Positions 1 to 7,056 of a DNA stretch of 45,679 nt are shown one piece after another; position 1 is the stretch's first letter, and each line of letters opens with the position of its first letter. Position numbers and translations under genes: made by a program. The notes under the pieces were generated by a model, which was not told where the DNA came from, did not search any database, and worked only from the letters and a program-made list of their open reading frames with translations. Source of the stretch: Pseudomonadales bacterium (GTDB taxonomy: Bacteria > Pseudomonadota > Gammaproteobacteria > Pseudomonadales > Azotimanducaceae); the NCBI GenBank assembly GCA_022822135.1, contig JAJECH010000058.1:1-45679 (forward strand), read 5' to 3'.

Positions 1-104
1 GCGATGGTATCGGGTGGTTTCAAGGTCGTCATATCCAAACTCCGTGATGGTGACAAACAGCGGCGCAACCGCTTACGATCGCGCCTGAATCACCGGCAGT
101 TTCG

Positions 105-2210
105 ATGTCGTTTTTCCGGCAGTTTGCATGTCGCCTAACAAATGTCAGCGACCCAATAACTTACGAGTGGACGATCGCGCCAAGCACAACACCATCTGAC
201 GATATCGATGGCACAGTAACCGTCATAGACGGCGATCCTGGCGGACTTTGGGTGATCGCCCAAACAACAAACACGCCAACGCCATTCCGCAAGATCGTGG
301 TCACCGCCGATGATGGGCGCTTCGTGATCCCCGATGTACCGAGCGACGCTGCGTATCAAGTCTGGCTGCGCGGGTATGGAATCGAAGACTCAGATAGGTA
401 TTGGGCGCGAAGCGAGCATGTGGTCGATTTTGAAATCTCTTTGGCCTCGACACCTCAAGCAGCTGCCCAGTCTTTCCCTGCCAACTATTGGTTGTCGATG
501 TTGACTCTCCCCGATCCTTCTGAGTTCCCGGGGACAGGTTCAAACGGACTGGGAAACCAAATGGAATACCAAGGCGATTGGGTGGATGGTGTAAAAGATC
601 GTTGCCAGCTCTGTCATCAAATGGGGCACGTCTTCACGCGGGTGTTCCCCGAAGATGCGAACTATGCAAGTACACGCGCCGGTTGGGACGAGCGCATTCG
701 ACTCGGCGAACAGATGAACAACCAGATGAACAACCAGATGAACGCCATGGGGCGTCAACGCTCGCTTGACGTGTTCACAGATTGGACCGAACGCATCAAT
801 GCGGGCGAGGTGCCGCCGACACCACCAAGACCATCTGAGCATCCCGAGCAGAACATCGTCATCAGTCAATGGACGTGGGTAGACCCAGGTGTTTTCGTAC
901 ACGACAACATTTCCACCGACAAGCGCCATCCTGACCTTGAGCGATATAGCTATGGGCGCGTATTCGGCGTGTCGCAGTCACATGCGAAGATGCCAGCGAC
1001 CAATCCAGAGAACAATCAAACCCAAGATTTGTTCATGGACAACCTCGCACGGAATGGCAACGCATGGAACATCCACAACCCAATGCTGGACGAGATAGGC
1101 ATTCTCTGGACTACGTCATCGGTACGACAGAACCAGAACCCGAATTGGTGTTTTGATCCCGATTCCCCGAATGATTCGGTACGACGTTTCCCCATTAGCG
1201 AGAGTGGGCGGCAACTTGCTTTCTATGACCTCAATAATCAAGAGACTCAGTCGATCGATACGTGTTACGCGACCCACCACTTGCAATTCGAAGAGGTTGG
1301 CAACGGCAATCGTCTATGGACAAGTGGTGATTTCTATGTCATTGGTTGGCTCGACACCGAGAAATACCTCGAACTTCGCGCGAACGACGACCCGAACGCC
1401 GCCCGAGACTCGCAAGGCTGGTGCCCCGTCGTGTTAGATCACAACGGTGATGGCGAGCTTGGCGAATACACCGGTCCGTTCCAGCCACTAGACCCCACCA
1501 AAGATGCCCAGCAATATGGCTTTGCGTACGGGATCATTCCGAATCCAATGGACGGCTCCGTCTGGTTCACTCAGCCCTACCCCAATCGTGTGCCGGGACA
1601 GATTCTCCGTCTCGATCCTGAAACGTGCTTGACCGAGAAATACCACCCACCGTACGATGGTTCGGGTGTTCCACCGGAAAATTGGGGGTTTAGCCCTCGC
1701 GGCATCGACATCGACGACAACGGACTGCTGTGGACAGCGCTCAGTGGTAGCGGCCATATTGCCAGCTTCGATCGATCCAAGTGCACGGTCCTTAACGGAC
1801 CTGAAGCTACGGGTCACCACTGTCCGGAAGGATGGACGCTTTATCCCTCACCCGGTCCGAATTTCGCGAACGCACAAACTGGTGGTAGCGCGGATTTCCA
1901 CTACTATATTTGGGTTGACCAAGATAATGTCTTCGGGTTAGGACGCAATGTGCCGATTGCAAACGGAACCAATTCCGATTCGCTTCTTGCCCTCGTTCCA
2001 GACACGGGTCAGATCGTGACCATCCGGGTGCCGTATCCGCTTGGCTTTTATCAGCGAGGTCTTGACGGACGCATCGACGACCCGGACGCTGGTTGGAAAG
2101 GGCGAGCGTTGTGGGCGAGCAACAACACCAGTGTGCTTAAGCTCATTGAAGACACGGGACGTGGCGACATCATGAAGTTCCAATTGCGCGACCATCCCTT
2201 AGACGAATAG
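105..2210 (+). CDS. Haem-motif and beta-propeller (Vgb-like) protein with carboxypeptidase-regulatory-like N-terminus
   Basis: The 701-residue product opens with a carboxypeptidase-regulatory-like beta-sandwich (about 34-115: GTVTV, GGLWVIAQTT, VTADDGRFVIPDVP, YQVWLRGYGI). A single CxxCH haem-binding motif follows (CQLCHQMGH, about residue 167). The C-terminal half has repeated propeller-like strands resembling streptogramin-lyase/NHL repeats (DGSVWFTQPYPNRVPGQILRLD, RGIDIDDNGLLWTALSGSG). Such proteins are known in environmental proteobacteria and are presumed periplasmic, perhaps quinoprotein-associated; the substrate is unknown. The chosen ATG follows an in-frame TGA at 45-47. No signal peptide is visible, although covalent haem attachment needs export, so the N-terminus may be disrupted. 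A 12-nt unit (cagatgaacaac) is repeated almost three times at 711-743, giving a QMNN repeat. Bases 1-104 hold no complete gene. Confidence 0.7.
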   Translation: MSFFRQFACRLTNVSDPITYEWTIAPSTTPSDDIDGTVTVIDGDPGGLWVIAQTTNTPTPFRKIVVTADDGRFVIPDVPSDAAYQVWLRGYGIEDSDRYWARSEHVVDFEISLASTPQAAAQSFPANYWLSMLTLPDPSEFPGTGSNGLGNQMEYQGDWVDGVKDRCQLCHQMGHVFTRVFPEDANYASTRAGWDERIRLGEQMNNQMNNQMNAMGRQRSLDVFTDWTERINAGEVPPTPPRPSEHPEQNIVISQWTWVDPGVFVHDNISTDKRHPDLERYSYGRVFGVSQSHAKMPATNPENNQTQDLFMDNLARNGNAWNIHNPMLDEIGILWTTSSVRQNQNPNWCFDPDSPNDSVRRFPISESGRQLAFYDLNNQETQSIDTCYATHHLQFEEVGNGNRLWTSGDFYVIGWLDTEKYLELRANDDPNAARDSQGWCPVVLDHNGDGELGEYTGPFQPLDPTKDAQQYGFAYGIIPNPMDGSVWFTQPYPNRVPGQILRLDPETCLTEKYHPPYDGSGVPPENWGFSPRGIDIDDNGLLWTALSGSGHIASFDRSKCTVLNGPEATGHHCPEGWTLYPSPGPNFANAQTGGSADFHYYIWVDQDNVFGLGRNVPIANGTNSDSLLALVPDTGQIVTIRVPYPLGFYQRGLDGRIDDPDAGWKGRALWASNNTSVLKLIEDTGRGDIMKFQLRDHPLDE

Positions 2211-2228
2211 GTAATTCAGTCTTACGAT

Positions 2229-2669
2229 TTGCCTCAACGTGATCGTTTCGCACCCTTGTACTTTCCTTCACACCCCGCCATACCAACCAACGCGCTCTCG
2301 TGGCAATTTACGCCAGCAAGAGGACCTGGTGGACAACATGTCAACAAAGTCGCAACCGCTGTGTCTTTGCGCGTGTCGGTTGACGCGCTTCATGTGAAGC
2401 CGGAAATTCGTCAGAGAATGTTGGATATGGCATTGATCAGCAACGCCGATGAACGAGAGATTGTGTTACGTTCCTCCAACCAACGGAGTCAGTGGCGAAA
2501 TCGTATAGCCGCATGGAATCAACTGCTCTCGTTACTCGAGGACGCATCACGGACACCGAAAGCACGGGTTCGAACCAAACCTACTGCTGCTTCAAAGCGT
2601 AAGCGACTAGAACTCAAACGTCGACAAGGCATGTCAAAAGCGAACCGGCGCAAACCAGTGCTGGACTAA
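2229..2669 (+). CDS. arfB: Alternative ribosome-rescue peptidyl-tRNA hydrolase ArfB
   Basis: This 146-residue protein has the release-factor GGQ loop (GPGGQHVNK) followed by a lysine/arginine-rich tail (TKPTAASKRKRLELKRRQGMSKANRRK). That tail is the hallmark of ArfB/YaeJ/ICT1, which enters the empty mRNA channel of stalled ribosomes and hydrolyses peptidyl-tRNA. Length matches the family (about 140 residues), and the codon-recognition domain of true release factors is absent. The start is a TTG 19 nt after the preceding stop; a second in-frame TTG lies at 2253 and no ATG or GTG precedes the domain, so the exact start is uncertain. A 7-bp inverted repeat follows the stop. Confidence 0.88.
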   Translation: MPQRDRFAPLYFPSHPAIPTNALSWQFTPARGPGGQHVNKVATAVSLRVSVDALHVKPEIRQRMLDMALISNADEREIVLRSSNQRSQWRNRIAAWNQLLSLLEDASRTPKARVRTKPTAASKRKRLELKRRQGMSKANRRKPVLD

Positions 2670-2673
2670 TACA

Positions 2674-2699
2674 TCGGTAGAACGGTAGCAATCTACCGA
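2674..2699. repeat. Inverted repeat downstream of arfB
   Basis: TCGGTAG (2674-2680) and CTACCGA (2693-2699) form a perfect 7-bp stem with a 12-nt loop just after the arfB stop. No T-tract follows, so it is only a weak candidate for a terminator or mRNA 3'-end structure. Confidence 0.4.
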
Positions 2700-2830
2700 G
2701 CTCTCGTATTCGATTCAGATGACAACGTCCTGCGATGGCTACCCACGAGTATTTGCACGATATTGCGGATGATCCATTCGAACATAACATTCAAATCTGA
2801 AACAATCCATCTCGTTCCTGAACGCTCCAC

Positions 2831-3079
2831 ATGTCTCCTTTTCGAAAGATCTGGCAAGATTGGATCGGCTACTCGGACAATCCAAAATTCACCATGTACT
2901 TTTCCTGTTTCATGGCTTCGGCGTTCACGTTTTTCGCCATCGCTTGGTACTTACGGGAAGGGCTCTTCTGGGGACTCGCTTTTGCTTTAGTGGCTGTTGC
3001 GCACTGGTGCGTCGCATATTCCAGTTGGCGCAAATCCAAAGATGCTTCAAAAAGAGACGAAAACCCCACAGCACATTGA
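2831..3079 (+). CDS. Small two-helix membrane protein (family copy 1)
   Basis: An 82-residue protein with two hydrophobic segments (about 22-41 and 46-64) ending in the motif AYSSWRKSKDA and a charged tail. I recognise no named family. It resembles the products at 3130-3354, 5673-5906 and each half of 5893-6402: an aromatic/charged N-terminus with a YxxNPxF-like stretch (YSDNPKF here, KYIKNPEF and KYTEEPEA elsewhere), two membrane helices, then an (A/H)xxxWRK motif at the cytoplasmic boundary. ATG start; no clear Shine-Dalgarno sequence. Topology and function are inference. Confidence 0.6.
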   Translation: MSPFRKIWQDWIGYSDNPKFTMYFSCFMASAFTFFAIAWYLREGLFWGLAFALVAVAHWCVAYSSWRKSKDASKRDENPTAH

Positions 3080-3129
3080 GAACTGCGTTCCATCACAATG
3101 CGAAATCACGTTTTATTCGGTTAGTTTAG

Positions 3130-3354
3130 TTGCCCGTATGCAAACGTAGGCTTGCCACTTGCGTGACCAAGTACATCAAAAATCCAGAATTCTTGGTGAA
3201 CTTTTTCTTGATCTTGTCATTGTCGTCTATGGTTTCAGCTATCGTGTGGTTCCTCGTAGCCGGGGTTTGGGGGGTCGCATGGGTACTGCTATCCATTGTG
3301 TCTGGATATTTCGCACATCTGAATTGGCGAAAGTACGAGGACGCAAGACAATAG
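3130..3354 (+). CDS. Small two-helix membrane protein (family copy 2)
   Basis: A 74-residue frame with two hydrophobic helices (LVNFFLILSLSSMVSAIVWF and GVAWVLLSIVSGYFAHL) and the terminal motif HLNWRKYEDARQ, matching the copy at 2831-3079. The longest start is TTG at 3130. The GTG at 3163 gives MTKYIKNPEF and aligns better with the paralogues, so it is the likelier start (63 residues). It lies 50 nt after copy 1 on the same strand and could be co-transcribed with it. Function unknown. Confidence 0.5.
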   Translation: MPVCKRRLATCVTKYIKNPEFLVNFFLILSLSSMVSAIVWFLVAGVWGVAWVLLSIVSGYFAHLNWRKYEDARQ

Positions 3355-3416
3355 AAGCATGCGTTTCGGCGTATAAACTCAAGGTACCGTTCAGTGGCTA
3401 GAACATGTAGGGGGTA

Positions 3417-3521
3417 TTAGGGAGTGGCTTCGAGTTTCTCCAGCAATTTCCTTCGCGAAAGTTCCCGAAGGTGAGCCTGACGTTCGAATAACTGCTCTAC
3501 ATCGATTCGCGCGTCAAACAT
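3417..3521 (-). CDS. Possible 34-residue peptide or gene remnant downstream of the sigma-factor gene
   Basis: An ATG-initiated frame encodes a highly charged, helical, leucine-rich 34-mer (beginning MFDARIDVEQLFERQ, ending LLEKLEATP). GAGGTGA, a strong anti-Shine-Dalgarno match, lies directly before the ATG, but the spacing (3 nt after GAGG) is shorter than usual. It is 79 nt downstream of, and co-oriented with, the sigma-factor gene. It could be a real small coiled-coil protein, the N-terminal stump of a lost gene, or chance. Confidence 0.25.
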   Translation of the reverse strand: MFDARIDVEQLFERQAHLRELSRRKLLEKLEATP

Positions 3522-3600
3522 TCACCTCAAGTTGGGTCACTGGCACTTCACCTGCACATCTCTGGGCTTACCGGCGATCCGAGACGTACATCGCTTGGAT

Positions 3601-5448
3601 CTAGAGCGCTTGGTTCTCCATCTGCGGATATTGGACCGGAAAAAGCATCGACATCAGATCGACCGTGTCGGAACCAACGACTTCGATACTGTGCACAGAT
3701 ACTACTTCGTCAGCGCTTTCGCAACCGAGCAAGAGCTGCGCGATCGATTGATCCCCGCTGATGGAGTTCGTTGCACCAGCACCTTCAAGTACCCGTATTC
3801 CGCCTTCCTCGATGACCAGCGTTATCTCCTGTGACACTTCCTGCTCTTGGAGACGGATCGACAAGGACCCTTGCCATCCCGCGAATCCAGAGTTTATGAG
3901 TCGATCTCGAAGCATCGGCGCGAGCTTGCTCATCAAGGACTTTAAGTTGACGATTCTCGCAACATACCATCGAGCTCTTCCGTCTCTGGCACCCGTGAAC
4001 AAGCGGCAGGAACTCATTTGCCGCAGCTTCACCCCGACCGCGCTTTTGTAGTGAAGTCGATCAAAGTACAACTCTGTGCAATCCTCAGCGTCCGCAACGG
4101 ACCGCAAAACACCTAGGCACGTATCCGCATCTCCTGCGACTTCATCTACCCAAAAAACTCCTTCACCCGGTCCGACGCTTCCGCTTATATATCCTGCGAT
4201 CTTGCCCTTAGCACCCCGCCAAAAGTAAGTTGAGAACTCACCTGGATGCTTGTTCCGAAGATACGTCGGCTTCCGAACCGTTCCCGTCAATCCTGCGCTT
4301 GAGGAGTTGTAGACTGCAGCTAGTTCGTCTTGATGCGTCGCTTCAAGCTGTTCGAGTTTTGGCACATCGGTGACCGGTAGATCCGCAACACTCACTCGCC
4401 ATTGCAAGGAACGCCAACCTAACACAAAGCCGTGTCGTATCCAAAATGACTCGTCGTCAAACGTCACGACCAAGTCGTAACCCTCATCTGCCATCGACTT
4501 TAACGCTTCTCTTGCGATTCGATCCAGGACGTTCCCTCTCGAATCTGATAAATCTCCGTCAAGAACGTCCCCGTTGATTCCGGCTACGCGTACTTCGGCA
4601 TTGCTTATCCGCATTGTCAAGTCATAGACGTTAAGTGCAGCGACCAGTTTCTCCTGGCTTTCTTCCTGAACGAACGCCACGCGAGAGGCGTTCCAATCCA
4701 CATGGCTATCTGACAGCCGTCCTGCTCGCCATTCGTGACTACTTGGGTGATCCTCAGCTTCGAAGAGGCTATACACCGTAGCAGCATCTCTTTCTTGATC
4801 GGGGGCTGTAAATCGCAACACGCTGTCGCTGAACTCCTGAGTTTGTGAAGGTTTGTGATCATTCAAGAATCGCTTAGCCAAGTTTGCGGTGCTCCTTCTC
4901 AGTTTCGGTTTGGCATCATGCAAGCGCTTTTTGACGGTCGTGATAGGAAGATTGAGGAATTCCGCTACTTGACGACTCGACTGGTCTCCAATGTAGTACA
5001 GCGTGACAACATCGCGTTGTTTCTGCGGCAGTGAGGCGATGGCTCGACCCACATGCTCCGAAATTTCCCCATGTTCCATCGCATCAAGCGGCGAGGGCGC
5101 GTCGGATGCCCAAAGTTCGTCTTGCTCCTCTAAGGGAACATCGACCCGGCGCTGTCGGCTGATACGGTCACAGTACTTTCGTACCACGGTCCGTAACCAA
5201 GGTACGAAAGCTGTTGGTGTTCGCAACGATTTGAGCTCAAAACGAACCGCGACAAACGCCTCCTGTGCAGCATCCTCTGCAAGATGAAAATCGCCCAACA
5301 ACGAGTATGCGTAGCCAACCGCCATGTCTTGAAATCGCAAGACGAGATCACGAAACGCATCGTGTTCTCCATCTCGCGCTCGTTCGACCGTTTCGGCGAG
5401 TGAAGGCTGTTCCTGCCGGGGTTTCATTTTGGGTGTGGTTTCCTCCAC
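3601..5448 (-). CDS. ECF-like sigma-70 factor fused to Eis-like tandem GNAT and SCP2-type domains
   Basis: A 615-residue protein. Residues 30-100 are sigma-70 region 2 (LLGDFHLAEDAAQEAFVAV, then WLRTVVRKYCDRISRQRR). Residues about 130-187 are region 4 (LPQKQRDVVTLYYIGDQSSR, then FLNLPITTVKKRLHDAK). The remaining 420 residues are unusual for an ECF factor. About 205-350 resembles an Eis-type GNAT fold (VAALNVYDLTMRI, AEVRVAGI, WIRHGFVLGWRS). About 352-497 looks like a second GNAT-like unit. About 500-610 resembles the SCP2-like C-terminal domain of Eis proteins. The acetyl-CoA loop is degenerate (SDSRGNVL, where RxxGxG/A is expected), so catalysis is doubtful and the tail may be a sensor or autoinhibitory module. 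The GTG at 5448 is the longest start; an ATG at 5427 also precedes all domains. It is divergent from the small membrane-protein genes at 5673-6402. No separate anti-sigma gene adjoins it. The sigma part is secure; the Eis-like part is inferred from motif and domain order. Confidence 0.8.
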   Translation of the reverse strand: MEETTPKMKPRQEQPSLAETVERARDGEHDAFRDLVLRFQDMAVGYAYSLLGDFHLAEDAAQEAFVAVRFELKSLRTPTAFVPWLRTVVRKYCDRISRQRRVDVPLEEQDELWASDAPSPLDAMEHGEISEHVGRAIASLPQKQRDVVTLYYIGDQSSRQVAEFLNLPITTVKKRLHDAKPKLRRSTANLAKRFLNDHKPSQTQEFSDSVLRFTAPDQERDAATVYSLFEAEDHPSSHEWRAGRLSDSHVDWNASRVAFVQEESQEKLVAALNVYDLTMRISNAEVRVAGINGDVLDGDLSDSRGNVLDRIAREALKSMADEGYDLVVTFDDESFWIRHGFVLGWRSLQWRVSVADLPVTDVPKLEQLEATHQDELAAVYNSSSAGLTGTVRKPTYLRNKHPGEFSTYFWRGAKGKIAGYISGSVGPGEGVFWVDEVAGDADTCLGVLRSVADAEDCTELYFDRLHYKSAVGVKLRQMSSCRLFTGARDGRARWYVARIVNLKSLMSKLAPMLRDRLINSGFAGWQGSLSIRLQEQEVSQEITLVIEEGGIRVLEGAGATNSISGDQSIAQLLLGCESADEVVSVHSIEVVGSDTVDLMSMLFPVQYPQMENQAL

Positions 5449-5627
5449 GAGGCGTGTTTAAGCAACTTGCGTACGAAAGACCCACTTCGGCGGAACAAAG
5501 ATACCGCTTATTTGCTCACCAGCATTTCTAAATTGCCAACTAGGCGATTTACGTGTTCGTGACGTGTCATCACATTGAGGTTCCATTGTCAAGTCTGCGA
5601 CGAACGGTAGCTAAATAATGGAGAATA

Positions 5628-5639
5628 ATGACTCGTCAT
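5628..5639. promoter_or_regulatory. Short palindrome in the divergent sigma-factor/membrane-protein spacer
   Basis: ATGACTCGTCAT is a near-perfect palindrome (ATGAC-TC-GTCAT) about 34 nt upstream of the gene at 5673, in the 224-nt divergent spacer. It could be an operator half-pair; there is no independent support. Confidence 0.2.
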
Positions 5640-5672
5640 GGAACGCGATTTAGTGAATTGAACTGAGCCGTT

Positions 5673-5906
5673 ATGTCACCACAACCGAGAGCAAAACTCC
5701 GAGCATTCTTCGCTAAATACACGGAAGAACCCGAAGCTATGGTGCATTGGTATTCCGCCCTCGGTTTGACGTTCTCACTTTTTGCTGCTCTATGGTTTCT
5801 GCTTCCTAGTGAGACGTGGGTTGGATTCTTTTGGTTGACAACTGCTGTATTCAATTGGTTTCTGGCGTATGTGTGCTGGCGAAAAAGTAGGCATGTCAGA
5901 AAATAA
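5673..5906 (+). CDS. Small two-helix membrane protein (family copy 3)
   Basis: A 77-residue protein starting MSPQPRAKLRAFFAKYTEEP, with helices at about 27-44 and 49-67 (WYSALGLTFSLFAALWFLL; GFFWLTTAVFNWFLAYVCW) and ending in CWRKSRHVRK. It shares the N-terminal MSP, spacing and terminal WRKS motif with copy 1 (2831-3079). ATG start. Its 3' end overlaps the next gene by 14 nt, suggesting translational coupling. Function unknown. Confidence 0.6.
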   Translation: MSPQPRAKLRAFFAKYTEEPEAMVHWYSALGLTFSLFAALWFLLPSETWVGFFWLTTAVFNWFLAYVCWRKSRHVRK

Positions 5907-6402
5907 GACTCAGCAACACCTGCGACCACAGGAGAACCCCACAAATCCCGTTTCAGTGACGCGTAGGTTTTGGAGATCTTTGGTTAAGAACCCGCCCACG
6001 CCGAACTTTTTTAGGCTATACGTCATCGTTGCTCCGCTAGCCACGCTACTAGCCTTTTACTCAGTGCTTGATGTAGAAATTGAACGGTTGTACAGTCTTC
6101 TCACAATAGGTTTAGCGATCTTCTATTGGTATTTACTAATCGAAAATTGGCCGAAGAAGCGCATGCAAAACCCTAGGAGTTTCGACCATCGCCGTCACGA
6201 CACTTCCGACATCTCTGCCTTTCCGATAAGTTTCTATGTCTATCTAGGAACTCTCACTACTGTTTCTGCGTTATTGCTATTTTCAGAACATTGGTTCATC
6301 GGAGCATTCTGGTCTCTCCTCGCAATTCCCACTTGGTTTACCGCCTACATACATTGGTGGAAGCGAACACCCCCGAATCAACAGCGCGATTATCAAAACT
6401 GA
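5893..6402 (+). CDS. Four-helix membrane protein, internally duplicated (family copy 4)
   Basis: A 169-residue protein from the ATG at 5893 (MSENKTQQHL); the in-frame ATG at 5869 adds 8 residues deeper inside the preceding gene and is less likely. It contains two copies of the local two-helix unit: the first has helices around LYVIVAPLATLLAFYSVL and LLTIGLAIFYWYLLI, ending NWPKKRMQNP; the second has FYVYLGTLTTVSALLLF and GAFWSLLAIPTWFTAYIHW, ending WWKRTPPN. Each unit ends with the W-(x)-K-(K/R) signature of the single-unit neighbours, so this looks like a fused tandem duplicate. Function unknown. Confidence 0.6.
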   Translation: MSENKTQQHLRPQENPTNPVSVTRRFWRSLVKNPPTPNFFRLYVIVAPLATLLAFYSVLDVEIERLYSLLTIGLAIFYWYLLIENWPKKRMQNPRSFDHRRHDTSDISAFPISFYVYLGTLTTVSALLLFSEHWFIGAFWSLLAIPTWFTAYIHWWKRTPPNQQRDYQN

Positions 6403-6590
6403 TGCCGATATTTCAGATTCGAGTGGATATACCCGTTACCAAGAGTACACGCTATTCGACTTGCTGAAGGCCTCAAGGTTGTCCGAACGCTTCGTAAAAC
6501 TCGATGGAACCTTCCCTATACAGAGAGACAAATTTCATCGATTGCTACCGGAATCGCCGTCACTGGCGTTCGGTTCATTCGTTCCAGGTC

Positions 6591-6998
6591 TTAGTCGCTC
6601 GCATGATCAGCGAACGGGTCATAGGTCCCGAAATGCCAGTGGTTGCCTTCGTAATCCGCGACGGTGAAGGCATGTGATCCGTAGTCAGTATCTATAAGAG
6701 GTTGGACGACACTCGCACCAGCGCGCTGACATTGTTCATAAAGCTCGTCAACTTGAGTGGGAGATTCAGCGGTGAGACTGAGAGATCCATGCCCTTGCGG
6801 AAGGTCGTGCATGTCGCCTTGGAGATCGCCGAGCATGACCAGGGAGCCACGCCAAGCAAGCTGGGCGTGCTCAACTCGCCCGTCATCGTTACGCACGACG
6901 AAGTGTTCCGCAAATCCGAATGCATCCTCTAACCAACGAATAGCGACGTTAGCATCTTCATATCGAAGCGCTGGAATGATGGTCTGATGGGGGCTCAT
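6591..6998 (-). CDS. VOC-superfamily (glyoxalase/bleomycin-resistance-like) protein
   Basis: A 135-residue single vicinal-oxygen-chelate unit: PALRYEDANVAIRWLEDAFGF at the N-terminus, ELYEQCQRAGASVVQPL in the middle and FTVADYEGNHWHFGTYDP at the end, typical of PhnB/YdeG-like proteins whose substrate cannot be inferred. The start is the ATG at 6998: GGAGG lies five bases upstream, within what would be the coding sequence of the alternative TTG at 7010. It sits 58 nt downstream of the histidine-kinase gene on the same strand, possibly at the end of that operon. Confidence 0.8.
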   Translation of the reverse strand: MSPHQTIIPALRYEDANVAIRWLEDAFGFAEHFVVRNDDGRVEHAQLAWRGSLVMLGDLQGDMHDLPQGHGSLSLTAESPTQVDELYEQCQRAGASVVQPLIDTDYGSHAFTVADYEGNHWHFGTYDPFADHASD

Positions 6999-7056
6999 GT
7001 CTGCCTCCAAGTATGTGATGGCAAACCTAGTGTGCTCGCCTCAAATGGTGAACCGC

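Noticed and set aside
711-743. CRISPR-like short repeats
   Set aside because: The 12-nt units are contiguous and in frame inside a coding sequence, with no spacers; no CRISPR array was seen anywhere in the window.
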